DNA of 44,981 nt, taken from NCBI RefSeq assembly GCF_000315625.1, contig NW_005434572.1:220633-265613 (forward strand), written 5' to 3'. Positions 33,248-42,658 of this stretch are shown here, in pieces. Numbering within the stretch: the first letter of the stretch is position 1; the number at the start of each line of letters is the position of its first letter. The translations under genes and the position numbers were made by a program. Under the pieces are notes generated by a model. It searched no databases. It saw only the letters and a program-made list of their open reading frames with translations, and was not told the origin of the DNA. Source of the DNA: Guillardia theta CCMP2712 (Eukaryota; Cryptophyceae; Pyrenomonadales; Geminigeraceae).

Positions 33248-33794
33248 AGGGTCAGCAACCTTTGTAAGGCTCCTCGTGATCTTTGTCAGCCCTCTTTTCC
33301 GACCCCCCTATTACCTTCTTTCGAAGCTTCGAGACTCCCGCCCTCCTGCTTTAGAGAGCCCTGAGGTCACACTGGCTCCACCACAACCTTCCCCGTCCTC
33401 ATTCCCATGCACGCTCCTGCCGACATCCTCCCTCCAGCCCGTCAGCCTCTTCGCGACGAGGACCTCAAGGATGAGCCCCGCTGCTCTCCAGCTCGTCCCA
33501 GCTCCCGCCTCCTCGCCTCCTCGCAACAAGACCCTTTGGACCGCCCCCTCCGTAGGACCAACGATGACAAGGCGCGCAGCCAGTACGGATGTCCATCGAG
33601 GGCAAAGCAGCTCGCAGCTCTCAAAGCATCGATGGAGATGATCAAGTGCCATCGGAGGATCAAGGACTCACTTGGAAGACACGTGGCCCTGTGATTGGAA
33701 GTGAGCGCATGTATATGACATTGGATGTGAATATGTAGATTGAATAAACTAGACTGATTCTTTTCAATGATTTCTTTTCAATGATTGCTTTCCG
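33248..33794. repeat. right arm of long inverted repeat
   Basis: 547 bp; mirrors 32293-32825. The 14-bp length difference is accounted for by a tandem duplication of a TTTTCAATGATT-type unit near 33765-33790. Sequence identity across both coding and non-coding parts points to a recent inverted duplication or ongoing gene conversion. Confidence 0.93.
33407..33694 (+). CDS. 95-aa open frame, right copy
   Basis: Identical protein to the left-arm frame at 32379-32666, transcribed outward from the centre of the inverted repeat. AATAAA at 33743 lies about 50 bp past the stop. The central 422-bp spacer would hold the promoters or first exons of the two divergent copies and is not shared between them. 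Function unknown. Confidence 0.3.
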   Translation: MHAPADILPPARQPLRDEDLKDEPRCSPARPSSRLLASSQQDPLDRPLRRTNDDKARSQYGCPSRAKQLAALKASMEMIKCHRRIKDSLGRHVAL

Positions 33795-34191
33795 CTTGCC
33801 GTCGATTTTGTCCTAAACGGCTCAACGTAATTTCAAGAAAGATTGCTACAGTGATTCATTGAAATAGATACTGTAGTTCACCGTAATCCAATTCTCCAGG
33901 TGAGAAGTAAGATTTTTGTTCCTGATTCTGTACTGCTGCTGTTTGATTGGTTTATCATTCATTTATTCTTTTTCTGTTTGGAATGCTATGATAACACGCA
34001 TCCATCATGGATAATCCTTCTCTTAATTTGAGAACGATTGAAAATACCTGAATGAACAGTTGTCACCCAACTCCTGGCCCCCTATGAGGTTCTGACCTGA
34101 TTGACGGTAAGAACTTCGCTGAATCCGTTTACAAGTTGTACATATTTCTTGACTGGTATTTTTCTTGTTCTTATCTCCGTTTCTTGTGCAG
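33795..34191. other. intergenic, A+T-rich
   Basis: No gene recognised. A short intron-like stretch with a clear T-rich tract and CAG acceptor ends at 34191, just before the open frame that follows. Confidence 0.4.
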
Positions 34192-35170
34192 TATACCAAG
34201 TTGCCCCCTTGCAAAAGAAAAACGTGAATATCCACGAGTCTATGGCAACTTCAACCTTGTGTCGATTTCGATCCACCAGGCCACCCACTACATAAACCTG
34301 AAGGAAATCTCATTCCAAGTCTATGAGGGAACCTTTCAAGTTACTATGCCGTCGTCTATGGACTCAATTTCCTCTTCTGAATCAGCTGCACTGGCATCGT
34401 CAGATCGCAGTTTCAATCAATCTCCTAATGAGACCTGTCAGATATACAAGCGAATGTATCCTATCTGCATAGTGCTCATTGAAGCTCGACTGGGTCTTCT
34501 CGATAAACCAGTTTTCCGATCCCTGGATGCATATGAGCAGAGAAGTCGTCTTGCGAATAAAGTTCCAACATGAAACTTCATCAATTGATTCTCAACATAC
34601 TCGCTGTAGCTTGATAAGACCAACTTTACCGGAGATTGCGATTTACCATTCTGATAACAGTCAGATAACGCAGTTAGATAATGCAAATTGTTTCAACTTG
34701 ACTCACCATCGAGTATATCAACATGAGCTGTCGCAGCAGACTATTGAGTTCTTTCTCACTCATTAAGTTGACAAATTGTAAATCAAAGACAACTGCAGAA
34801 GTTGTCATCAGTCCGGTTACATATCGTATTACAAGGAGGTAAACCATGACAATTCGACTCTTGCGCCTTCTGAAATAACAATTTCTGTTCAAGATGCAGA
34901 CATTTCCTTGTTTCTCGTGCCTCTCTGAGTCATATGGTGGTAAGCGTACAAAACACTTGATATCGTAAAATACTTTCGTGTTCGTTGGTCCTCCAATAAC
35001 ATTTCAGGTGTCATGTTTTCTCGCTTGCTGACAGCAATTCTGATCCTTTCTTCAACCTGATTGGTGTAAAGAGGAAGAAGCAATCCAAAGGATGGAAACC
35101 TCAATCTTTCGTGATTGCTTTTCCAACAATTTTTTTTGTTCAATCTTTCTTTTAAGCTGTTGCTTTCGTT
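34192..35170 (+). CDS. probable multi-exon gene of unknown function (boundaries unresolved)
   Basis: After the acceptor at 34191 a protein-like frame reads EYPRVYGNFNLVSISIHQA, then LKEISFQVYEGTFQVTM, and continues in a Ser-rich stretch to 34440 or later. Further protein-like pieces on the same strand are TLPEIAIYHSDNSQ near 34620-34660, AEVVISPVTYRITRR near 34800-34840 and ISVQDADISLFLVPL near 34880-34920. The beta-strand-like pattern could belong to a C2-like or similar sandwich, but I cannot assign it. Exon joins, start and stop were not settled; the coordinates only bracket the region. Confidence 0.3.
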
Positions 35171-35600
35171 CCATCTGTTTTAGTGCGCGTAAGATTCAAG
35201 AGTGAAAATCGAAGCAACGAAAAAGATTTGCAATAATGCTTCAAAATGACGTCGAAGTAAGGGGAGTTCGATTGATGGTCTCTGAAATCCATTGCGAGAG
35301 GCAAGAATCCAAACATTCGCTACATCTTTTAACCAAACATTCGCCAAACATTTGCTATATCTCATCACCTTTTTTGCTGATTTCTTGCTTTGTACATCGT
35401 CCAACATCATGAATGTGAATGTGCAATCATTCACTGAGGTTTGTCATCCCAGCATCCAATCATCATAGCCCTCATTTCAACTTTTGTAGGCTTATTTGAA
35501 AACCTCAAAGCTATCAGAAGTAGGACCTGCTACGGATACGGCCGGTACGGATACATATATTACTTTTATAAAGCCCCGCCCGGCCTAAGACTTCGAGGCC
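35171..35600. other. upstream region of the Tic20-like gene
   Basis: A+T-rich, with a short tandem AACATTCGC(C/T)A word near 35310-35350. A TATATTACTTTTATAAAG stretch lies 30-50 bp before the start codon. It may be a promoter; no other gene seen. Confidence 0.4.
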
Positions 35601-36304
35601 ATGTCGCGCTTTACATGTACCGTTATCGTGGCGTTGGCAAGCATGGCAATGACAGCGAATGCTTTCGTTCCTCATTCATCCTTTCGTCTCTCTCCTTCTC
35701 CCATGCAGTCTCGTCAAACTTCTTCTATGCTGTCGTCGTCGCTCCGAACGTCTCGTAAAAGTGGAGTCAATACCCTTGGCATGCAGTACGGCAGCGATGA
35801 TGTCCCGGCCCTTGATCGCTTCGTTGCGTGCTTACCTTACGCGCTTCCTCTTGCAGATTCATTTGAATGGGGTCATTTCCTCTTCGACAAGTTTCCGATC
35901 TTGGCTCTTCCGTTCGTTCCATTGTTTCCTGTCATTTCTTTACTAAATGCCCCTTTCGTGTCGTTTGCGGTCTTCATTGCTCTATTTTCGTTCGTTACAC
36001 GCAATCCCTCAATCCCGAGGTTTGTAAGGTACAACACGCTGCAGGTAATTTGCAAACCTCAATATCATTTGTTCTGATTATGTGTTTCAAGGCAATTTAC
36101 CTCGACATCGCCCTGATCTTCCCGTCCTTGTTCAAAGGTTTGGCAGGAAATGTACCTTTGGAGTTGGCGGAAACAGGGAGCAACACAGTCTTTTATGCTA
36201 TTCTTTTGTCTGTGATCTATGCTGCTGTTTCTAATATCAGTGGAAAGCTTCCCAACGAGATTCCCTTGATCAGTGAAACAGTTGATGGACAGATGCCTTT
36301 TTGA
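35601..36304 (+). CDS. Tic20-like plastid inner-envelope translocon protein
   Basis: Two exons (35601-36044, 36092-36304) give 218 aa. The N-terminus is a signal peptide (TCTVIVALASMAMTANA) with Phe next to the predicted cleavage site (ANA-FVP), then a Ser/Arg-rich transit-peptide-like stretch. This bipartite type is used for import across the extra membranes of red-derived complex plastids. The mature part has four membrane segments. Family motifs are present: LPYALPLADSFEWGHFLF, VTRNPSIPRFVRYNTLQ and YLDIALIFPSL. Tic20 forms the protein channel of the inner envelope. The single 47-bp intron splits the conserved NTLQ-AIYLDI segment. The start is the first Met of the signal peptide. Confidence 0.88.
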
Positions 36305-36697
36305 TAAAGCGATCTGCTTGCAATCTTTGTCCTGCAAATCAATATCAACTGTGTACTTCGTTTGGGCAGCAACTGAAAACAAAATTTCTATGTCATGATG
36401 AACTTTAGGAAAGAGTGAGTAAAATGCGATGGATTTGTCACGTTAGCCTACACAGAAGTATTTCCTAGATTGCAGGTCGTATATAACAAAATAGGATTAC
36501 AATCACAAGCCTTGGGAAGGTCTTACGACAACTGTGCAAATAGATGTAATTAGGAAATTCATAAGCAGCTTGCTTTGGCAAATATCAGCTCTTACAGCTC
36601 TACAAATCACGAGGAAGGCTTTTCAGCTTTCTGTCGGGCTGCAGCATCTCGTCTGTGCCTACAGTGAGCAAAATATGAAGCTCCTGATCGAAATGCA
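36305..36697. other. convergent 3' flanks
   Basis: A+T-rich gap between the Tic20-like gene (+) and the unknown plastid protein (-). No feature recognised. Confidence 0.5.
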
Positions 36698-38057
36698 TCA
36701 CCTTTGTTCCAAAAGTTTCTTGAACATTCCAACCTGAACACCAATCAGAAACTAAAAGAAGCAAAATTACCATTGCCTCTCGGGCAATCATCTTCATTTT
36801 CTCCACTCTCTCATCCATCAGCCAGTCAGCACGGTGCTTTTGAAATGATGAGAATCTTGAGTACACAAAACATACATGCCAAAACCTGCTCCATGTACTG
36901 AACTCCATCGACAATGAATCCTTGGAATCGAGTGGCGTCGTCCGGATTCAGCACTGGGCATGATCAGAATTAACAATTAAACAAATGCTAAGGTTTTGAG
37001 TTACGTGCTCCTCGAAGAAAAGCTTCCCTCTCTGGATGATCTTCCATTCGTAGCAGCGAAGCTAGAAGTTTAACGTAAGGCTTGTCCCTTGTTCTGATTT
37101 CTGCAACAACCCTGATTTGAGCAAGAGTGATCTTAGTAATGTAATTTCGAAATACGGTGGATGAAACCTGTCCTTAATGACTTTCAGCATTTTTACAAGC
37201 ACAGATTCTTTCGAGTCAGACTGGAACGGGCATATTCGTCACTTTTCGAAAAGTACCACGGTAGAGAATACATTGTTTTCATCCTCCTGCGCCTTCGCTA
37301 CAATTTCATCCAAGTAATCAACTAATCCATCGTCCAAGCCACGATTCTGAAAATGATTTACATTAGACAGGAAAGCAAAGGTAAAGGGATAGAGATACCT
37401 CGCAAAATTCAGTCATAATTTCGTCTAAGACCTCTGGTCCTTCAAGCGCTGCTCCTATGATGTATTCCAATTTAGCTTTGTTTATCAAATCTCTCTGCTC
37501 CTTCTTGAATTCCAGCAGTTTTTCATCAACAACTTCTAGAAGTTGCAATTCTTCCTACAACTTCATTTTAGCACAAGATTAGATAGATCGATTTGAGATT
37601 GGAATACCTCACTGCTGCATTCTTCAAGTCGTCGATACATAACATTTTTGTAAACAGGTTCATTCAGCAAGGCTTCAACATTGTCAAGAAAGATTCTCGG
37701 AGGTAATTCTCCTAAGGGAGCTGGAGCCATTGCAGCAGGATGTTTGCTCATCATTTGATCAACTACCATTGTAATCTTCTGTCGGATCTCTTCCTCGTCC
37801 CCAGTGATTCCTGAGTCTTGTGTAACGAATTCATTGGGTTCATTGAGATCGGCTCCTATGCGAAGAGTCGTCACTGGCCTAGTATTGCGTACGAATGACA
37901 CAGGTACACGACTGAGACAAAAATGGTCAAGGTTGTTGGTCGTTAATGCTGCCCTTGTTCCACTTCTGAACGTAAGATGAGGGCTGAAGGCAGATATTCG
38001 CGCTGGGAGGAAACAACACGCAACTAAAGCACAAGTCAAGAGTCTAGAGCATCGCAT
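36698..38057 (-). CDS. plastid-targeted helical protein of unknown function
   Basis: Eight exons (38057-37608, 37554-37399, 37346-37260, 37220-37168, 37111-37005, 36953-36886, 36836-36771, 36733-36698) sum to 1023 nt, 340 aa, all with GT-AG introns. The N-terminus is a signal peptide (MRCSRLLTCALVACCFLPA) with cleavage before Phe (ISA-FSP), then a transit-peptide-like segment with few acidic residues up to about residue 80. The mature part looks all-helical and charged (EEEIRQKITMVVDQMMSKHP, LLEVVDEKLLEFKKEQRDL, VEKMKMIAREAMVGMFKKLL). I chose the internal Met at 38057 because it starts the signal peptide cleanly; an in-frame Met 22 codons upstream would bury it. No domain recognised. A soluble stromal protein is inferred from the presequence and lack of membrane segments. 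Confidence 0.78.
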
Positions 38058-38571
38058 TTTGCAACTCCGTAAAGAGATTGAGAAAAGGCGTTTAGGAACT
38101 TTTGTTTGCTTGTCGTTTCTCAACGAGCAACTAAGAGTCTGCCTGCAGGCTTACGTCAGTGCAATTTGGTAGCAGTGTCAAAACAACGAGCTATTTGCGG
38201 TGCATGGCTTGAAAAGAAAGAATCACAAGGGGAACAAAGCAGCAAGATGATTTCAGGTAGAGGCAACGCGAATAAAACGAGCAAAGTGAGGGAAGGGGCC
38301 GTCGACCCGCATTGAGGGCAGCAGTCGCATCACTAATGCGCATTCTCAAATGCAGCGCGAGGTCCGCTGAAGTAACTTTTATGGCATAGCGGTTACTTCT
38401 CAGTTACATTTGCACTGCATTTGCTCCCTGGTCCGCCTCAGGTTCCGCCTATTCCGGGTGGGGATGAGGGTTTTATGCTGGTTGACTGAACTGACATCGC
38501 CGGAAATAGACGGCTGGGGGCAAGGCATGGCAGGGACCGAGGGGCTCGTTCGGCCTCTGCGGTCTGGCCGC
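38058..38571. other. divergent promoter region
   Basis: Lies between the start of the plastid protein (-) and the start of the amidotransferase-like protein (+). No motif stands out. Short open frames in it are not supported. Confidence 0.45.
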
Positions 38572-39861
38572 ATGCCAAGTAGCTCGAAGCACAGAGCCAT
38601 GGCATGTCTTATGCTGGGATTGGGAGCAGCAGCAGTTACTCTGATTTTCAGGGATGGGAATGGAACGGTAAGTTTCTTGCTCGTCAGACGTCTCTTTTTT
38701 CGATCTGCTTCCTTGAGGACTTGCGCTTTGCACAAGGATGTGATAGAAGATTTACCAGCAGGATCCTGTTTCCGATACGATGGACAAGAACAGTGAACAG
38801 TTCAAGCGTATGTTCCGAGGAAGCGTCGACTTCGAAGACTATCCTACATGGACGAAAACCGTGGATCAAATCAATGAAGTGGTTTGGAACTGAACAAGTG
38901 AACAAGTCAAAAACTCATATTTGTACAGGGCAAAGTCAACCACGGTGTTTGGACTTATTACAAGGGCCCTCCGTTCTTGCAGAGAGTCACTATGTACTCG
39001 GGTGAAAGCCGAATTCTAGATTTTACTCTCTCTGATGTCTCCTGATTTCTAGGCAATGACGTGGACATTACTAGAGCGGGGAATTTGATCAGGAAAGTCC
39101 TTGGACTGCCAAAGAACTTTGGAAAGTGGGAGGGGAGCAGCTACATCGAGAACTTTGGTACACAACAGATGAGATTTTTGCAAAGCAATAGACACTCGGT
39201 ACCATGGTTATCTCAGACCTCACGGGGAAGTTAACCATTTTTCAGGTCTTAGTTATTCCTCCCCTCTCCGAAGGAAATCGTCCCATTTTGAGCGATGAGG
39301 CGAAAGCAAGACTTCGCCACTACATTTCTGTTGGGCACAATACTCTCATCATTTGTGGAGGACCTGCCAACGTGGACTTCATCAACTCCAACTTGTTGCC
39401 ACAAGATGGTATGTCATATTTGGTTTGTCTCTTGCCTTCCAAAAACTTAATGTTTCTCTGTTTTGTGTTTGTATGCAGCTTGATGCATATTCATGACCTG
39501 TTCCGTCAGGTGGTACGCTCTTGGAGCAAGCGTGGACAAGGGGTCCATATGAAAAGCAAGAAGCTGCGATCGGGACTCCTTTTCAGACTCTTCCAGTCAC
39601 GCTTCCCAATGACATGAATCATGCACATGGAGTGCGCCTGGTACCTGATGCAGCATTGAAGGTTTTGGGCTTAACTATGAGTGTTTTATGCAGTCTTCTC
39701 TACCGATGGATGCTGTAAGCTACTTCGAGACAGCAGGGGTCAGCGTTGTTTTCGGCATGAAATTTGGCAGTGGACAAGCTCTATTCCTTGGTTTTGATTT
39801 CTCATTACTTTCTAAACCATGGATCAAGACTCTTATTGCGGGGATGGAGTTTGCTTCATAA
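38572..39861 (+). CDS. membrane-anchored protein with amidotransferase-like (DUF4350-like) fold
   Basis: Seven exons (38572-38667, 38759-38881, 38929-39001, 39053-39198, 39246-39408, 39510-39661, 39694-39861) sum to 921 nt, 306 aa. Residues 11-25 (CLMLGLGAAAVTLIF) form a signal anchor. The core pattern is VLVIPPLSEGN, LSDEAKARLRHYISVGHNTL, IICGGPANVDFINSNLLP, GTPFQTLPVTLP, VVFGMKFGSGQALFLGFDF. That arrangement (a strand ending in an open loop, a helix, the GGxLL-like strand, a terminal GxGQxxxLGxD strand) resembles class-I glutamine-amidotransferase-like domains without the catalytic Cys, seen in large surface proteins and DUF4350-type proteins. The assignment is by pattern memory and is tentative. 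A polyadenylation signal follows at 39879. Probably faces a lumen or the outside. Confidence 0.75.
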
Positions 39862-39878
39862 AGGGTTTTATTTGTACG

Positions 39879-39884
39879 AATAAA
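39879..39884 (+). promoter_or_regulatory. polyadenylation signal AATAAA
   Basis: AATAAA 18 bp after the stop codon of the amidotransferase-like gene. Confidence 0.45.
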
Positions 39885-40009
39885 TGTGGGGATCTGTGGA
39901 CTCAGTGACTCGCCGCGGTACTGCGTGTGGATCGGATCATGCATAAACTTGAAATGTTTAGCAGGCTGCTTGACAATAAGTGCTAACTTACGTTGTGATT
40001 CACTTCCTG

Positions 40010-40440
40010 TACACCGGATCGGAATCCGAGGCTGCCAGGACTGGGCCCGGCCTGGCACTGCGGCAGCCAGTGAGGTGTACTACCGGGTAGCCGGGCTCAA
40101 CGGTGCGGCCGGTTGAATAGGTTTCAACTTTCAGTGGCAGGGGCCGCCTGACCGTGCCAGGCGGCCCCGGGCTCAGCCCGGCCCACGTGACGCGGCCGGG
40201 CCGCCGCCACGGTCAGCTGACTCGCCCGGCCGCTCCGAGTCAGGCCGCCGGTCACTGTCACCGGGTGGCCGCCCGGCCGCCGCCCGGCGGGGCGGCGGTG
40301 CGCCGGCCGTTAGCCCGGGCCTCGGAACCGTCCCGGAGTCCGATCCGATCACTGTGACCGTCACAGTGGCCTGCCCGTCGGACGGGCAGGCCCGGCTAGT
40401 AACTTACTGTCACAGGCTTCAACCCCGCATTATTAGTCAA
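40010..40440. repeat. G+C-rich non-coding block 3
   Basis: Third block of the same character: GGCCGGGCCG, GCCGCCCGGCGG and CACTG/CAGTG words. The 18-mer GTCCCGGAGTCCGATCCG at 40330-40347 is identical to 14088-14105 in block 1. A strong hairpin lies near 40371-40392 (GCCTGCCCGTC against GACGGGCAGGC), and GATCACTGTGA pairs with TCACAGTGG just before it. It sits between two plus-strand genes. No coding potential beyond composition artefacts. Confidence 0.72.
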
Positions 40441-40506
40441 TAAATTAAAAATGCAGAAGCTCGACATCGAACAGTGGGAAGAGGAGTGACAAAGCGCGAA
40501 AGATCA

Positions 40507-40632
40507 TGGATGTTGATTTCAATGACGCGCTGAACGTTGGATTAGATAGCCTTGTTGCACCAAAAGATCTAAGAATCCATCTGCATGCAAACCTAAACCC
40601 TGAATATCGAAATAGCGACAACTTCTTGTAGC
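40507..40632 (+). CDS. 41-aa open frame, doubtful
   Basis: MDVDFNDALNVGLDSLVAP then DLRIHLHANLNPEYRN; a complete small frame ahead of the DnaJ gene. The composition is normal and the start follows A+G-rich sequence, so it could be a small protein, an upstream frame of the DnaJ mRNA, or chance. Nothing identifies it. Confidence 0.2.
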
Positions 40633-40823
40633 TGCGCAAGCAAACAAACAGATGTAGTGAGGTTATTTTCGTGGTGTGATGTAGTACTTTCGGGACTAAA
40701 CATCAACATGAAATGATTTTCTAACTTGGTGTGCAGGAACGTTTGTAGTGGAGCCGACGGTGCATCGAGACTGATAAGGAGTGTGATGCTGTAGCAGCAA
40801 GCAACAAACCAGCTGAAAGCGCG

Positions 40824-42245
40824 ATGGAAACTCTGGCATCGGGAGCCAATGTAAACACAACGCAATACTATGAAATTCTAGGGCTGCAGAAAGGAGATGC
40901 AAACACGCCAGATGATATCAAGAGAGCATGGAAGAAAACAGCTTTGAGACTACATCCTGACCGGAATCGAGATGATCTGGAGGCTGAAAACAAGTTTAAG
41001 TTGGCGAAGGATGCGTATGACGTTCTTTCCGACCCTGAGAGAAAGCAAGTTTATGACAAATATGGAGAAGAAGGGCTCAAGATCAAGGAAGCAATGGATA
41101 ACATGGATCCTGCCATGGCCCTCTATGCTCTTGGAAGTGCGAGTTCCGCAGCTCGTGGAATGCTTGTGCTCTGCATATCTTTCTTTTGCTGTTTTCTTTT
41201 GCTGTTTCCTATTTTCCTCACTGTTCGCATTGATGGATCCTCCAATATGAAATGGGCAGGCGTGTTTTCGCCTCTGTTTATAGTCGTCGGTCTTTCGGTG
41301 TGTTGTTCATTGCCTGCAGCACTGTCATCAGAGCAGCAAGACAGCAGTGCCATCGGCAGAGCATACACTAGGTTCACTCCGCTGCTGTACTCTATCTGCG
41401 TATTGATATTCTTGTCCCTTCTGGCGAGTGCTCTTGATGGCGATCTCAACACAGGGATCGGGCAGATCTTCATCCCGGTGTTCATTATGGAGGCGGTGGA
41501 AATACTTGCTCTCACTTTTAGAGTGTCCAGAGCGGCATATGGCAAGTATGAAGCAGAGAAGAAGTCGGGAAGTCCTGTACTCTCGTACTGGGAGTTTGTT
41601 GTGGACAAGTCTCTCTTCAAGATCTTGCGGTTGATTCAATGGATCTTGATCGTTGCGAAGGTCTCGGGGTCTACATCCTCATCTTGGTGGGCCATCCTCC
41701 TTCCTATCTGGCTTTGGTTTGCGTACTACATCTCGATGAGGATCGTAGTGAAATCGTTTCGAATCTTATCCCTCGAGAAAAACCGCAATCCAAATCGTCC
41801 TCTCAGTGCAACAGACGAAGATGAGCATGATTCTGGCAAAGAGAATGTTTCTTCGAGAATCTTTACCTTTGTTTGCTTTATTCTGCCAATCTTGATTATG
41901 TTTATTCTCCTGGCATCTCGTCTCTCGGGATCAACGCTTGCGAATCATTCCTTTGCTGAAGTTCTTATTCCTTTTTTCTTGCAAGCTGGCCTCATTTTCT
42001 GTGCGATCTCTTGCACGCTAATGTGCCTGAGAAAACCAGAAACCGATGCTGGAGGAGGGCAAGAAAATCAGGAGGAAGACCCTGAAAGTGGTCAAACCAG
42101 ACAGGAAGGGGAATCGAATGATCACTACAACCTCGATGCCGGCAGAGGCGAAGGAATCCAGCCTGTGAGCGCGAACCAACAGGATGTACATATAAGTTCA
42201 GACACGCAAAGAGAGGATTCCGGTGAAAAATTGCAATTTTTTTAA
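40824..42245 (+). CDS. multi-pass membrane DnaJ (HSP40) protein
   Basis: A single exon of 473 aa. The J domain spans residues 13-82 (YYEILGLQ, KRAWKKTALRLHPDRN, YDVLSDPERKQVYDKYG), with the essential HPD at 44-46, so it should stimulate an Hsp70. About six to seven hydrophobic segments follow. Examples are RGMLVLCISFFCCFLLLFPI at 111-130, LFIVVGLSVCCSLPA at 151-165 and LLYSICVLIFLSLLASAL at 187-204. Later segments include WWAILLPIWLWFAYYI and FVCFILPILIMFILLAS. The C-terminal 75 residues are hydrophilic, Glu/Gln-rich and disordered. The layout (J domain, then several membrane spans) resembles ER-type DnaJ membrane proteins, with the J domain expected on the cytosolic side. Exact orthologue not determined. 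Confidence 0.9.
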   Translation: METLASGANVNTTQYYEILGLQKGDANTPDDIKRAWKKTALRLHPDRNRDDLEAENKFKLAKDAYDVLSDPERKQVYDKYGEEGLKIKEAMDNMDPAMALYALGSASSAARGMLVLCISFFCCFLLLFPIFLTVRIDGSSNMKWAGVFSPLFIVVGLSVCCSLPAALSSEQQDSSAIGRAYTRFTPLLYSICVLIFLSLLASALDGDLNTGIGQIFIPVFIMEAVEILALTFRVSRAAYGKYEAEKKSGSPVLSYWEFVVDKSLFKILRLIQWILIVAKVSGSTSSSWWAILLPIWLWFAYYISMRIVVKSFRILSLEKNRNPNRPLSATDEDEHDSGKENVSSRIFTFVCFILPILIMFILLASRLSGSTLANHSFAEVLIPFFLQAGLIFCAISCTLMCLRKPETDAGGGQENQEEDPESGQTRQEGESNDHYNLDAGRGEGIQPVSANQQDVHISSDTQREDSGEKLQFF

Positions 42246-42658
42246 TATTTCACGCTCCCTGACTCTTTTTGTGCAGAATTTGTTTCTATTGGGATTGAAG
42301 AGAAGTAATTTCAATCATCTCAATCTGTGTGTTGAGTATCGACAGCAAATATCATGAATATGGCAGTACATTCAGATCTGAGAGATAAGTTGAGACTAAC
42401 AAAATGCTCTTGAACGAGAATTTCTCATACTCGACAACTCATAATTCGATTACAATCATTCTGAAATCATTAAGAAAAACATCTAATACTCTCTCGGCTT
42501 CACAAATTCTTTCAAGAAACCCACAACAAATTACAAACGATTCGCGATCACATTCAAATCACAAAGCTCGTACCACGGCTGTTTCTTAATAGGCCATGAA
42601 CGTGTCTACGTACGCTTTGCCCAAAAACGATCGTCCAATCACACTGCAACGTACGAGA
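42246..42658. other. convergent 3' flanks
   Basis: A+T-rich gap between the DnaJ gene (+) and the histidine phosphatase gene (-). No feature recognised. Confidence 0.5.
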
